A stretch of DNA of 64,000 nucleotides, taken from assembly GCF_021991925.1 (NCBI RefSeq), contig NZ_RXZI01000001.1, positions 682,001 to 746,000 of the forward strand, given 5' to 3'. Numbering within the stretch: position 1 is the first letter of the stretch; each line of letters starts with the position of its first letter. The notes beneath the pieces are model-generated. The model made no database searches and was not told the DNA's origin. It saw nothing but the letters and a program-made list of their open reading frames with translations. The position numbers and the translations under genes were made by a program. Positions 9,892 through 17,603 of this stretch are shown here, piece by piece. Origin of the DNA: Sutcliffiella horikoshii (GTDB taxonomy: Bacteria; Bacillota; Bacilli; Bacillales; Bacillaceae_I).

Positions 9892-10857
9892 ATGAAGAGA
9901 AGTACGTTTCAACTGTTGGCATTTGTTATCATTGCATTTTTTACATATAAAACGGTGTATCATCCGTTCCCTGGAGATATTACGGATGCTCTGTCAAGTG
10001 ACTTGGCTGAAGTGACCAAGAATCGGGATGCGCTGTTTACGGAGATAGAGCAGAAAGCATCGGATTTTGAGATTGCACCCCAGGATGCTAAAATTGACAA
10101 AGTATGGAAAGCGCAACCAGGATTAAATGGCTTAGAAGTGGATGTGGAAGCTTCTTATAAAAATATGAAGAAAAACGGTGTTTTTGATGAGAAAAAGCTT
10201 GTAATGAAGCAAATTCCGCCAAACACCCATCTTCAAGATCTTCCTCCATCTCCAATTTACCGTGGACATCCCGAAAAGCCGATGGCAGCATTTCTAATCA
10301 ATGTGGCATGGGGGAATGAACACATTCCTGGTATGCTGGAAACATTGAAAAATCACGGCGTTCAGGCAACCTTTTTTCTAGAAGGCAGATGGGTGAAAGA
10401 AAATCCATCGATGGCCAAAATGATTATAGATGCAGGTCATGAAGTGGGGAACCACTCCTATACACACCCCAACATGAAAACGTTGGGTAGTACTGCAGTC
10501 AGGGAACAGCTTATAAAAACAAATGAAGTCATAGAGGCGATTTCTGGGAATAAAGTTACCTGGTTTGCCCCTCCAAGTGGCAGTTATCGTGATGAGGTCG
10601 TCAATATCGCCCATGAACTGGAGTTGGGTACCATTATGTGGAGTGTGGATACGATTGATTGGCAAAAGCCGACACCAGATGTTCTAGTCACCAGGGTGAT
10701 GAAAAAAATCCATCCGGGGGCAATGGTCCTTATGCACCCTACGCCTTCCACGGCAAATAGCTTGGAAACCCTTATTATTTCCATTAAAGATAAAGGGCTC
10801 GAACTAGGAACTCTTTCTTCCCTTTTAAGTGAAGAAAGAATCGTTCATCACAACTAG
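9892..10857 (+). CDS. ylxY: YlxY polysaccharide deacetylase-like protein, motif 1 degenerate
   Basis: Secreted or membrane-anchored NodB-fold protein of 321 aa. An N-terminal hydrophobic segment (about 6-20, LLAFVIIAFFTY) is a signal or anchor, and the NodB domain covers about 125-315. The metal motif HSYTHP is present, as is the TFFLEG strand. The first catalytic motif, normally TFDDG, reads NVAWGNEH instead, so the usual aspartate pair is missing and deacetylase activity is doubtful. ATG 9892 follows GGAAGGAG; the GTG at 9883 is inside that site. It sits between pnp and the M16 peptidase gene as in B. subtilis. Confidence 0.88.
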   Translation: MKRSTFQLLAFVIIAFFTYKTVYHPFPGDITDALSSDLAEVTKNRDALFTEIEQKASDFEIAPQDAKIDKVWKAQPGLNGLEVDVEASYKNMKKNGVFDEKKLVMKQIPPNTHLQDLPPSPIYRGHPEKPMAAFLINVAWGNEHIPGMLETLKNHGVQATFFLEGRWVKENPSMAKMIIDAGHEVGNHSYTHPNMKTLGSTAVREQLIKTNEVIEAISGNKVTWFAPPSGSYRDEVVNIAHELELGTIMWSVDTIDWQKPTPDVLVTRVMKKIHPGAMVLMHPTPSTANSLETLIISIKDKGLELGTLSSLLSEERIVHHN

Positions 10858-10887
10858 ATTTGGCAAACTTGAATAGGAGGATTATCG

Positions 10888-12129
10888 TTGCTTACTAAAC
10901 ATACATGCTCAAATGGAGTAAGAATTGTATTAGAAAATATTCCACATGTCCGCTCTGTTGCAATCGGAGTGTGGATTGGAACTGGCTCAAGAAATGAAGA
11001 CAACCGTAATAATGGGGTCTCCCATTTCCTTGAGCATATGTTCTTCAAAGGAACAGAAACAAAAAATGCCCGTGAAATAGCCGAGGCCTTTGATTCCATC
11101 GGTGGACAGGTAAATGCTTTTACGTCAAAGGAATATACCTGCTACTATGCAAAAGTAATGGATGAACATTCGTCCTATGCCCTAGGTGTACTCGCGGACA
11201 TGTTTTTTCATTCGATTTTTGACGAAGAAGAATTAAAAAAGGAAAAAAATGTTGTGTACGAAGAAATCAAGATGTATGAGGATGCCCCTGATGACATCGT
11301 TCATGATGTACTGGCTCGCGCTTCCTATGGAAACCATCCACTAGGCTACCCGATCTTAGGGACCGAGGAAACTTTATCTGCATTTGACGGGAACACCCTT
11401 CGTGACTATATGAAAGAAACATATACTCCTGACAATGTGGTTATCTCCGTTGCAGGGAACATAGAAGACTCTTTTGTCAAAGAGATAGAAGAACTGTTCG
11501 GAAGCTATGAAACCGGACACTCCAAGCGGGAATATGTCAAGCCATCTTTTGAAACAGGACGTATCGCCAAAAAGAAAACAACCGAACAGGCTCACCTTTG
11601 CATCGGTTATGATGGACTTCCGATTGGCGATAAAGATATCTATAACTTGATTGTCCTGAACAATGTACTTGGAGGAAGCATGAGCAGCCGTCTATTCCAG
11701 GATGTACGGGAAGAAAGGGGATTAGCATACTCCGTCTATTCCTATCACTCCACATTCCAAGACAATGGGATGCTTACCATCTATGGAGGTACTGGAAGTA
11801 ACCAACTGGATCTTCTATTTGATACGATACAACAGACACTTGAAACGTTTAAGCGTGAGGGCATCACTAAAAAAGAGCTTATAAATAGTAAAGAGCAAAT
11901 CAAGGGTAGTCTCATGCTGAGTCTGGAAAGTACGAACAGTCGCATGAGCCGAAATGGAAAGAACGAGCTTCTGCTTGGCAGACATCGTTCCCTTGATGAC
12001 ATTCTAGACAGAATCAATACCATTACTGAAGAGTCCGTTAATAACTTGGCAACCAAGATTTTTACCGATGACTATTCTGTGGCATTGATCAGCCCAAATG
12101 GTGAAATGCCGAAGTCAATAAATGGATAA
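10888..12129 (+). CDS. mlpA: M16-family zinc metallopeptidase MlpA/YmxG
   Basis: Peptidase of the M16 (pitrilysin/processing-peptidase) family, 413 aa. It has the inverted zinc motif HFLEH at 46-50 and the downstream glutamate region EEIKMYEDAPDDIVHD. The C-terminal half is the inactive partner-like domain with RGLAYSVYSYHS. Initiation at TTG 10888 is supported by GGAGG about 10 nt upstream and alignment of the N-terminus. It follows ylxY by 30 bp and ends in its own terminator. Confidence 0.92.
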   Translation: MLTKHTCSNGVRIVLENIPHVRSVAIGVWIGTGSRNEDNRNNGVSHFLEHMFFKGTETKNAREIAEAFDSIGGQVNAFTSKEYTCYYAKVMDEHSSYALGVLADMFFHSIFDEEELKKEKNVVYEEIKMYEDAPDDIVHDVLARASYGNHPLGYPILGTEETLSAFDGNTLRDYMKETYTPDNVVISVAGNIEDSFVKEIEELFGSYETGHSKREYVKPSFETGRIAKKKTTEQAHLCIGYDGLPIGDKDIYNLIVLNNVLGGSMSSRLFQDVREERGLAYSVYSYHSTFQDNGMLTIYGGTGSNQLDLLFDTIQQTLETFKREGITKKELINSKEQIKGSLMLSLESTNSRMSRNGKNELLLGRHRSLDDILDRINTITEESVNNLATKIFTDDYSVALISPNGEMPKSING

Positions 12130-12142
12130 AGCTATCTTTATG

Positions 12143-12175
12143 CCTGCCAATTTTCTTTGGCAGGTTTTATTTTGG
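12143..12175 (+). terminator. Intrinsic terminator after mlpA
   Basis: CCTGCCAA (12143-12150) pairs perfectly with TTGGCAGG (12157-12164), followed by TTTTATTTT. Confidence 0.9.
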
Positions 12176-12213
12176 ACACCTCCTAATATAAATAATACGG
12201 GAGGTGTTTTTTT

Positions 12214-12459
12214 ATGAGGCTTAGTGAAATGAGCGGCAAGGAAATTGTAGATGTAAAACGGGCGGAAAGGTTAGGGATCCTTGGACATACAGATTTGGAG
12301 ATCAATGAGAACACTGGGGAGATCCGCTCGCTCATTATCCCGTCATTGAAATGGTTCGGTTTGAAAAAAGAAGGCAGTGACATCCGGGTGCCATGGAATC
12401 ACATCAAGAAAATTGGTACAGATATGATTATTATTGATATACCTGAAGAGGAAGAGTGA
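12214..12459 (+). CDS. ymxH: YlmC/YmxH PRC-barrel family sporulation-associated protein
   Basis: 81-aa PRC-barrel-like protein of the YlmC/YmxH family. The family pattern is MRLSEMSGKEIVDVKRAERLG at the start and the WNHIKKIGTDMIIID C-terminal strand. Members are conserved in endospore formers and often noted as sporulation-associated, but no biochemical function is known. GGGAGGTG is upstream of ATG 12214. The stop codon overlaps the base of a terminator hairpin. Confidence 0.85.
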   Translation: MRLSEMSGKEIVDVKRAERLGILGHTDLEINENTGEIRSLIIPSLKWFGLKKEGSDIRVPWNHIKKIGTDMIIIDIPEEEE

Positions 12460-12488
12460 ACGACTTGGCGCGAGCTGGGTCGTTTTTC
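12458..12488 (+). terminator. Intrinsic terminator after ymxH
   Basis: An 11-bp stem with three G-T pairs runs from AACGACTTGGC to GCTGGGTCGTT and is closed by a GCGA tetraloop, followed by a T run. It begins in the stop codon. Confidence 0.8.
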
Positions 12489-12547
12489 TATATGCTGCAC
12501 TATTCGATTGAATAAGAGTAGTGAAAAAGTCCGAACTCATGAAAATT

Positions 12548-12766
12548 AGGCCACTGAAAAAGTACATTATTTTAGTAATCTGTTTCATACCGCTGTTTAT
12601 TTCCGCAAACGGCTTCGCTTTCCCCGGGGGCGACCTTGAGCCTCCTCGGGCTACGCCCTGCGGGGTCTCAAGATTGTCGCTATTCTCCCGCGGGAGCATT
12701 CGCCTATTGCTCCAATCAACAGCTAGAAATCGTAATATGATAAGTTAATGTTTTCTTCAGTGGCCT
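12548..12766 (+). repeat. Family-1 repeat, copy 3, with AGGCCACTGAA inverted ends
   Basis: 219-bp unit bounded by perfect 11-bp inverted repeats, AGGCCACTGAA (12548-12558) and TTCAGTGGCCT (12756-12766). A second inner inverted pair, GCTGTT / AACAGC, frames the GC-rich core. The core includes GAGCCTCCTCGGGCTACG and CTCCCGCGGGAG, an own palindrome. It lies between ymxH and spoVFA, and a short ORF through it has no homology I recognise. Confidence 0.82.
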
Positions 12767-12819
12767 CATTGAAAAAACACCAACTTCCCAAACTCTTCCC
12801 TTTCTCCCCTGATATAAGC

Positions 12820-12847
12820 ACAGATTTTCCTTGGGTGACATAAGATG
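12820..12847 (+). promoter_or_regulatory. Candidate sigma-K promoter of spoVFA
   Basis: AC (12820-12821), 17 nt, then CATAAGATG (12839-12847), matching the sigma-K pattern AC-N16/17-CATANNNTA with the last A as G. The spoVF operon is mother-cell expressed under sigma-K in B. subtilis. The -10 lies about 65 nt upstream of the start codon. Confidence 0.55.
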
Positions 12848-12912
12848 TGGAAGTAAGAAAAACTTGAGCCAGATTTACAAACTTTCACGAAGTAGAAGAA
12901 GGTGAACAATTT

Positions 12913-13809
12913 ATGCTGACCGGTTTGCACATAGCTGTCATTGGCGGTGATGCAAGGCAGCTGGAAGTGATACGTAAGCTTATTGAGCTTGACGCAAAGC
13001 TTTCGCTTATAGGATTTGATCAATTGGACCACGGCTTTACAGGTGCTTCCAAAGAGCAGTTGAATGAAGTGGATTTCACTACAGTCAGTGCCATTATCCT
13101 TCCTGTGCCGGGAACGAACATGGAAGGTCAGGTGGATACGATTTTTTCCAATGAAAAAATTGTGCTGACAGAGGAGATAGTTAAAAACACTCCGGAGCAT
13201 TGTACCATTTATTCAGGTATTACCAACCCATACTTGAATCAATTGGTAGCCAGTACGAATAGAAAATTAGTTCAATTGTTTGAACGCGATGATGTTGCCA
13301 TCTATAATGCAATCCCGACTGTAGAAGGTACCATCATGATGGTCATTCAGCATACGGATATTACCATTCATAATTCGAAGGTAGCCGTTCTTGGACTAGG
13401 GAGAGTCGGGATGAGTGTAGCCCGCACATTCTCGGCGCTTGGGGCAAAGGTTCGCGTAGGAGCAAGAAAATCCGAGCACATCGCACGCATTTTTGAAATG
13501 GGTGTAACGCCATTTTACCTGAATGAATTATCATCGAACGTTTCTGATGTAGATGTATGCATAAATACCATCCCTCACCAAATTGTCACCTCGGATGTTA
13601 TTTCCAAAATGCCTGCGCATACCCTGATCATTGACTTGGCATCGAAACCAGGGGGCACCGATTTTCGTTATGCAGAAAAAAGAGGAATAAAAGCATTATT
13701 AGCTCCAGGACTTCCAGGGATTGTCGCACCGAAAACGGCAGGACAGATCGTGGCAAAAGTATTGGCACAATTACTTAAAGAGGAAATGGAAGGGAGAAAG
13801 GGGAATTAA
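12913..13809 (+). CDS. spoVFA: Dipicolinate synthase subunit A
   Basis: DpaA and DpaB together convert dihydroxy-tetrahydrodipicolinate to dipicolinic acid, the Ca-chelating solute of the spore core, in the mother cell. The 298-aa protein has an N-terminal DpaA_N domain (GLHIAVIGGDARQLEVI) and a Rossmann NAD(P) domain with VLGLGRVGMSVAR at about 158-170. ATG 12913 follows AGAAGGTGA. The gene is 2 bp upstream of spoVFB, and the diaminopimelate pathway genes that make the precursor lie just downstream. Confidence 0.97.
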   Translation: MLTGLHIAVIGGDARQLEVIRKLIELDAKLSLIGFDQLDHGFTGASKEQLNEVDFTTVSAIILPVPGTNMEGQVDTIFSNEKIVLTEEIVKNTPEHCTIYSGITNPYLNQLVASTNRKLVQLFERDDVAIYNAIPTVEGTIMMVIQHTDITIHNSKVAVLGLGRVGMSVARTFSALGAKVRVGARKSEHIARIFEMGVTPFYLNELSSNVSDVDVCINTIPHQIVTSDVISKMPAHTLIIDLASKPGGTDFRYAEKRGIKALLAPGLPGIVAPKTAGQIVAKVLAQLLKEEMEGRKGN

Positions 13810-13811
13810 CC

Positions 13812-14411
13812 ATGCAATTAAAAGGTAAAAGACTGGGCTTTGGGTTAACTGGTTCTCATTGTACGTACGATGCAGTAATCCCGGAGATACAAAAGTTGCT
13901 TGATGCTGGTGCAGAAGTAAGGCCTGTGGTAACGTCGACGGTCCAAAATACAAACACCAGATTTGGTCAAGGAGAGGACTGGATCAAGCTGATCGAGGAC
14001 ATGACCGGACATAAGGTAATCGATTCTATTGTAAAAGCAGAGCCGCTTGGTCCGAAGATTCCATTAGATTGTATGATCATTGCTCCATTGACAGGTAATT
14101 CCATGAGTAAATTGGCGAATGCATTGACGGATTCCCCTGTTTTGATGGCAGCAAAGGCAACACTTAGAAATCATAATCCAGTAGTACTTGGCATCTCTAC
14201 TAATGATGCATTGGGATTGAACGGATTGAATTTAATGAGACTAATGGCGACAAAAAACATTTACTTTATTCCATACGGGCAGGATGCACCTGAGAAAAAG
14301 CCGAATTCCATGGTTGCCAGAATGAGTATGCTGATGCCAACAGTTCTGAATGCATTGGAGCATAAGCAAATCCAACCAGTAATCGTGGAAAGATACAAAG
14401 ACGATTTATAA
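13812..14411 (+). CDS. spoVFB: Dipicolinate synthase subunit B
   Basis: 199-aa flavoprotein-fold (PPC decarboxylase-like) subunit that pairs with DpaA. GFGLTGSHCTYD at about 10-21 is the characteristic N-terminal strand, and CMIIAPLTGNSMSKLANAL around 91-109 is the family core. The length equals that of known DpaB proteins. The 2-bp gap from spoVFA indicates a two-gene operon, closed by a perfect 12-bp terminator stem. Confidence 0.96.
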   Translation: MQLKGKRLGFGLTGSHCTYDAVIPEIQKLLDAGAEVRPVVTSTVQNTNTRFGQGEDWIKLIEDMTGHKVIDSIVKAEPLGPKIPLDCMIIAPLTGNSMSKLANALTDSPVLMAAKATLRNHNPVVLGISTNDALGLNGLNLMRLMATKNIYFIPYGQDAPEKKPNSMVARMSMLMPTVLNALEHKQIQPVIVERYKDDL

Positions 14412-14422
14412 AAAAATGCCGG

Positions 14423-14458
14423 GAAGAGAAGAAAAGTAAGAATTTCTTCTCTTCTTTA
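14423..14458 (+). terminator. Intrinsic terminator after spoVFB
   Basis: GAAGAGAAGAAA (14423-14434) pairs perfectly with TTTCTTCTCTTC (14443-14454), then a TTTATT tail. Confidence 0.85.
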
Positions 14459-14460
14459 TT

Positions 14461-14628
14461 GGCTGTCTACGTATATTTTTTCATTCATTCGTTATATTGT
14501 TTACTGTCGTGCTCTTTTCCTTGATGTGCTTAGAATACTACTCGCAAATTCAAGAGTATGTAAGCGGCAAAAAGTCCAAATGCCGACTTTTTTGCATGAA
14601 AATAGCAACAATCTTTGAGAAAAGAGCC
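14461..14628 (+). mobile_element. Family-2 MITE-like element, copy A (5' end shortened)
   Basis: AT-rich element starting GGCTGTC and ending AGAAAAGAGCC. Shared landmarks are CGTTATATTG, TGTCGTGCTCTTTTCC, the hairpin AAAAAGTCCAAATGCCGACTTTTTT, and AATAGCAACAATCTTTGAG. The left terminal inverted repeat has lost its TTTGTTGCT part. It starts directly after the spoVFB terminator, with copy B 46 bp downstream. Confidence 0.75.
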
Positions 14629-14674
14629 TCTTTATTTCAGTAATATGTTAAAATAAAAAATTATGAATAAAAAA

Positions 14675-14856
14675 AGCTATTTTCGTAAACTTTGTTGCTT
14701 TTACGTACTTTTGAACCACCCGTTATATACCTTTTGTCGTGCACTATTCCCTGCACGACAAAATATATTACGTGGCATATCTAGAGTTTGTAGGCAGTAA
14801 AAAGTCAATTGCCGACTTTTTACTTGTGAATAGCAACAATCTTTGAGAAGAGAGCA
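14675..14856 (+). mobile_element. Family-2 MITE-like element, copy B
   Basis: Full-length copy of about 182 bp. The left end GCTATTTTCGTAAACTTTG and the right end (reverse complement reads GCTCTCTTCTCAAAGATTG) form an imperfect inverted repeat of about 25 bp. Two inner hairpins are present: TTTTGTCGTGCA (14732-14743) with TGCACGACAAAA (14752-14763), a perfect 12-bp stem unique to this copy, and the common AAAAAGTC / GACTTTTT stem. It ends 27 bp before the asd start codon, so asd mRNA starting upstream would carry it. Confidence 0.8.
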
Positions 14857-14883
14857 AATTAAAAATGGAGAGGTGCTTAATAG

Positions 14884-15927
14884 ATGAGTGGTTTACATGT
14901 AGCAGTGGTAGGCGCAACAGGAGCAGTAGGACAACAAATGCTTCATACATTAGAAGAAAGAAACTTCCCGGTTAAGAAGCTTACGCTATTATCTTCGGAG
15001 CGCTCTGCAGGTAAGAAGGTACTTTTTAAAGGGGAAGAAATTACGATTGAAGTTGCAACACCCGACAAGTTTGAAGGTGTTCATATAGCATTATTCAGTG
15101 CAGGAGGAAGTGTATCCAAAGAGCTTGCACCTGAAGCGGCGAAACGTGGCGCAATTGTCGTGGATAACACTAGTTATTTCCGTATGGATCCGAATGTCCC
15201 ATTGGTGGTTCCTGAAGTGAATGAAGAAGATATCCATTCTCATAATGGGATCATCGCCAATCCCAATTGCTCCACTATCCAAATGGTGGTGGCACTTGAG
15301 CCGATCCGTAAAACTTATGGACTGAACAAGATAATCGTCAGCACGTATCAAGCTGTATCTGGAGCTGGTGCGGCGGCGATAGAAGAACTTGAGTCCCAAT
15401 CACAGGCCATCCTGAATAACGAATCATTCACTCCAAGTATTCTTCCTGTGAAAGGTGATAAGAAACACTACCAAATCGCTTTTAATGCGATCCCTCAAAT
15501 TGATAAATTTGAAGATAACGGTTTTACTTTTGAAGAATTGAAAATGATCAATGAAACGAAAAAAATCATGCACGACCAAAACTTGCAGGTTGCAGCCACA
15601 TGTGTACGACTTCCGGTTGTAACAGGACATTCAGAGTCTGTATATATTGAAGTAGAAGACGAAAATGTGACTGTTCAAGATGTTAGAAAGTTGTTGGAAA
15701 ACGCACCAGGTGTCGTATTGCAAGATAAACCGGAAGAACAAGTTTACCCGATGCCGGCAGATTGTGTCGGTTCTAACTATGTATTCGTAGGCAGAATCAG
15801 ACAGGACTTGGATAACAAAAAAGGATTCCACCTCTGGGTGGTATCTGATAACTTGTTAAAAGGCGCCGCTTGGAATTCCGTACAAATTGCAGAAAGCCTA
15901 GTGAAGCTGGGAGTAATCAATCAATAA
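14884..15927 (+). CDS. asd: Aspartate-semialdehyde dehydrogenase
   Basis: Reduces aspartyl phosphate to aspartate semialdehyde, the branch point to lysine/DAP, threonine and methionine. 347 aa. The NADP-binding loop GATGAVGQQM is at 10-19 and the catalytic cysteine is in NPNCST at C129. ATG 14884 follows GGAGAGG. In B. subtilis asd, dapG and dapA are contiguous; here asd is separated from dapG by 404 bp holding a 210-bp mobile unit and two terminator copies. Confidence 0.97.
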   Translation: MSGLHVAVVGATGAVGQQMLHTLEERNFPVKKLTLLSSERSAGKKVLFKGEEITIEVATPDKFEGVHIALFSAGGSVSKELAPEAAKRGAIVVDNTSYFRMDPNVPLVVPEVNEEDIHSHNGIIANPNCSTIQMVVALEPIRKTYGLNKIIVSTYQAVSGAGAAAIEELESQSQAILNNESFTPSILPVKGDKKHYQIAFNAIPQIDKFEDNGFTFEELKMINETKKIMHDQNLQVAATCVRLPVVTGHSESVYIEVEDENVTVQDVRKLLENAPGVVLQDKPEEQVYPMPADCVGSNYVFVGRIRQDLDNKKGFHLWVVSDNLLKGAAWNSVQIAESLVKLGVINQ

Positions 15928-15940
15928 TAGGCTCAGGGAA

Positions 15941-15962
15941 TAAGGTCTTTAAACAGACCTTT
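15941..15962 (+). terminator. asd terminator, left copy
   Basis: AAGGTCT and AGACCTT form a stem around TTAAAC, followed by TTT. It is the left half of a direct duplication whose right half is at 16174-16195 with a single base difference. Confidence 0.75.
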
Positions 15963-16173
15963 CAGTATGTAGACAAACCAAAACTAATAACAGTTTTCAA
16001 GTTGATCGTAGTGGAAGGCGCGCAGACTCCCGCGGGAGGAAGGGACAGGGAAGACCCCGCAGGGCATAGCCCGAGGAGGCTTCCGGACCGCCCTACGGAT
16101 AAGCGAAGCGCCTGGAGCGAAGATCAACAGGTAAATGCAAATCTAAAGATTATTAGGTTTCGTCAACAATCTG
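15963..16173 (+). mobile_element. Family-1 element, copy 4: 211-bp unit between duplicated terminators
   Basis: Unit with imperfect inverted ends, CAGTATGTAGACAAA (15963-15977) and TTTCGTCAACAATCTG ending at 16173 (reverse complement CAGATTGTTGACGAAA). The family-1 core inside runs from GTTGATCG near 16000 to GATCAACAG near 16130, with ACTCCCGCGGGAGGA and CCGAGGAGGC. It sits exactly between two copies of the asd terminator. The recA-rny gap holds a sister unit of nearly equal length. Confidence 0.82.
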
Positions 16174-16201
16174 TAAGGTCTTTAAAAAGACCTTTTCTTT
16201 T
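16174..16201 (+). terminator. asd terminator, right (duplicated) copy
   Basis: TAAGGTCTTTAAA then AAGACCTTT repeats 21 of the 22 bases of the left copy at 15941-15962. This copy has the longer T-rich tail (TTTTCTTTT), so it may be the original or the better terminator. Confidence 0.75.
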
Positions 16202-16331
16202 CGACTGTCGTTTGATTCCACCATGCTCCAACCTTGAATAGTGTGTGCCATCCCAAAGGGGCCGGTACTATTTTCAGCACATCTTTCGTATGTATTAAGG
16301 ATGTTTCTAAACCGCGATGAGGTGTCGATAT

Positions 16332-17603
16332 ATGAAAATAATTGTTCAGAAGTTTGGTGGGACGTCAGTAAGGGATGAGGCAAGCAGACTTGCTGCAGTC
16401 AAACATATTAAAAAGGCTGTCGATGAGGGGTACAAAGTGGTCGTTGTTGTGTCAGCAATGGGGAGAAAAGGGGAGCCTTATGCGACCGATACACTCCTGA
16501 GTCTCTTAGAATCTGGAAATAATGGCGTTTCAAAACGGGAGATAGATATGCTGTTATCCTGCGGGGAAATCATCTCCTCCATTGTTTTTAGTAACCTCTT
16601 ACAAAACCATGGAATCTCTGCAACCGCCCTAAATGGTCCTCAGGCAGGGTTCCGTACGAATAACGATCATACAAACGCTCGAATCATAGAAATGAAGTGT
16701 GATAGGCTGTTAGAAATGATAAAATTATATCAAGTGGTCGTAGTTGCAGGCTTTCAAGGGGAAACAAAAAATGGGGACATATGTACCATCGGGCGTGGAG
16801 GAAGTGATACATCCGCTGCTGCTTTGGGCGCTGCCATTCAAGCAGAGTGGATCGATATTTTCACGGATGTAGAGGGTGTCATGACAGCAGATCCCCGAAT
16901 TGTAAAAGATGCCTCCCCTTTGCCTGTCGTCAGCTATAATGAAATCTGCAATATGGCATATCAAGGAGCAAAGGTCATCCATCCTCGGGCTGTCGAGATT
17001 GCCATGCAGTCCAAGATTCCGATACGGATAAGGTCAACCTATTCCAATTCCACCGGGACGCTTGTAACTTCGCTTGATAAAATAGGGAAGGGTGCAGATG
17101 TCAAGGATCGCTTGATAACAGGAATTGCGCATGTCCCTAATGTGACACAAATTAAAGTATTTGCTAAAGAAGGCGATTATGGGATACAAACGGAAGTTTT
17201 CCGCGCCATGGCCAACGAACAGATAAGTGTCGACTTTTTCAACATATCGCCGACAAGTGTCGTTTACACGGTAACAGACGAAATGAGCGAAAAAGCGATA
17301 AATGTCCTGAAAAAGTTGGGATATGATCCGAAAGTAACCCGTCACTGTGCGAAAGTGGCAACAGTGGGAGCGGGAATGACAGGGGTCCCTGGCGTTACAT
17401 CCAAAATTGTTACCGCGCTTTCAGAACTTGGGATACAAATTCTTCAATCTGCAGATAGCCACACAACTATTTGGGTGTTGGTCAAACAGGAAGATATGAT
17501 ACGTGCAGTGAACGCTTTACACAAAGCCTTCAATCTGGCAAGAAAACAAGTAACCATCCTACACCCAACCTCAGAAGAAGGAGAGAAAAAAGTACATGAT
17601 TAA
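16332..17603 (+). CDS. dapG: Aspartate kinase I (diaminopimelate-sensitive type)
   Basis: Phosphorylates aspartate as the first step of the pathway. 423 aa from ATG 16332. The N-terminal kinase signature is KFGGTSV at 6-12, GRGGSDTSAAALGAA is in the middle, and two C-terminal ACT domains (from about 265) are the allosteric sites. The upstream in-frame ATG at 16317 lies before the GAGGTG ribosome site, so 16332 is chosen. Placement next to dapA supports the dapG isozyme rather than lysC. It overlaps dapA by 8 bp. Confidence 0.95.
   Translation: MKIIVQKFGGTSVRDEASRLAAVKHIKKAVDEGYKVVVVVSAMGRKGEPYATDTLLSLLESGNNGVSKREIDMLLSCGEIISSIVFSNLLQNHGISATALNGPQAGFRTNNDHTNARIIEMKCDRLLEMIKLYQVVVVAGFQGETKNGDICTIGRGGSDTSAAALGAAIQAEWIDIFTDVEGVMTADPRIVKDASPLPVVSYNEICNMAYQGAKVIHPRAVEIAMQSKIPIRIRSTYSNSTGTLVTSLDKIGKGADVKDRLITGIAHVPNVTQIKVFAKEGDYGIQTEVFRAMANEQISVDFFNISPTSVVYTVTDEMSEKAINVLKKLGYDPKVTRHCAKVATVGAGMTGVPGVTSKIVTALSELGIQILQSADSHTTIWVLVKQEDMIRAVNALHKAFNLARKQVTILHPTSEEGEKKVHD

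Noticed and set aside
15870-16241. 123-aa ORF on the plus strand spanning the asd end and the repeat
   Set aside because: It is the asd 3' end in another frame followed by the family-1 element, with no ribosome site.
16195-16331. Lysine riboswitch upstream of dapG
   Set aside because: About 130 bp with no L-box core; the aspartate kinase I isozyme is not normally riboswitch controlled.
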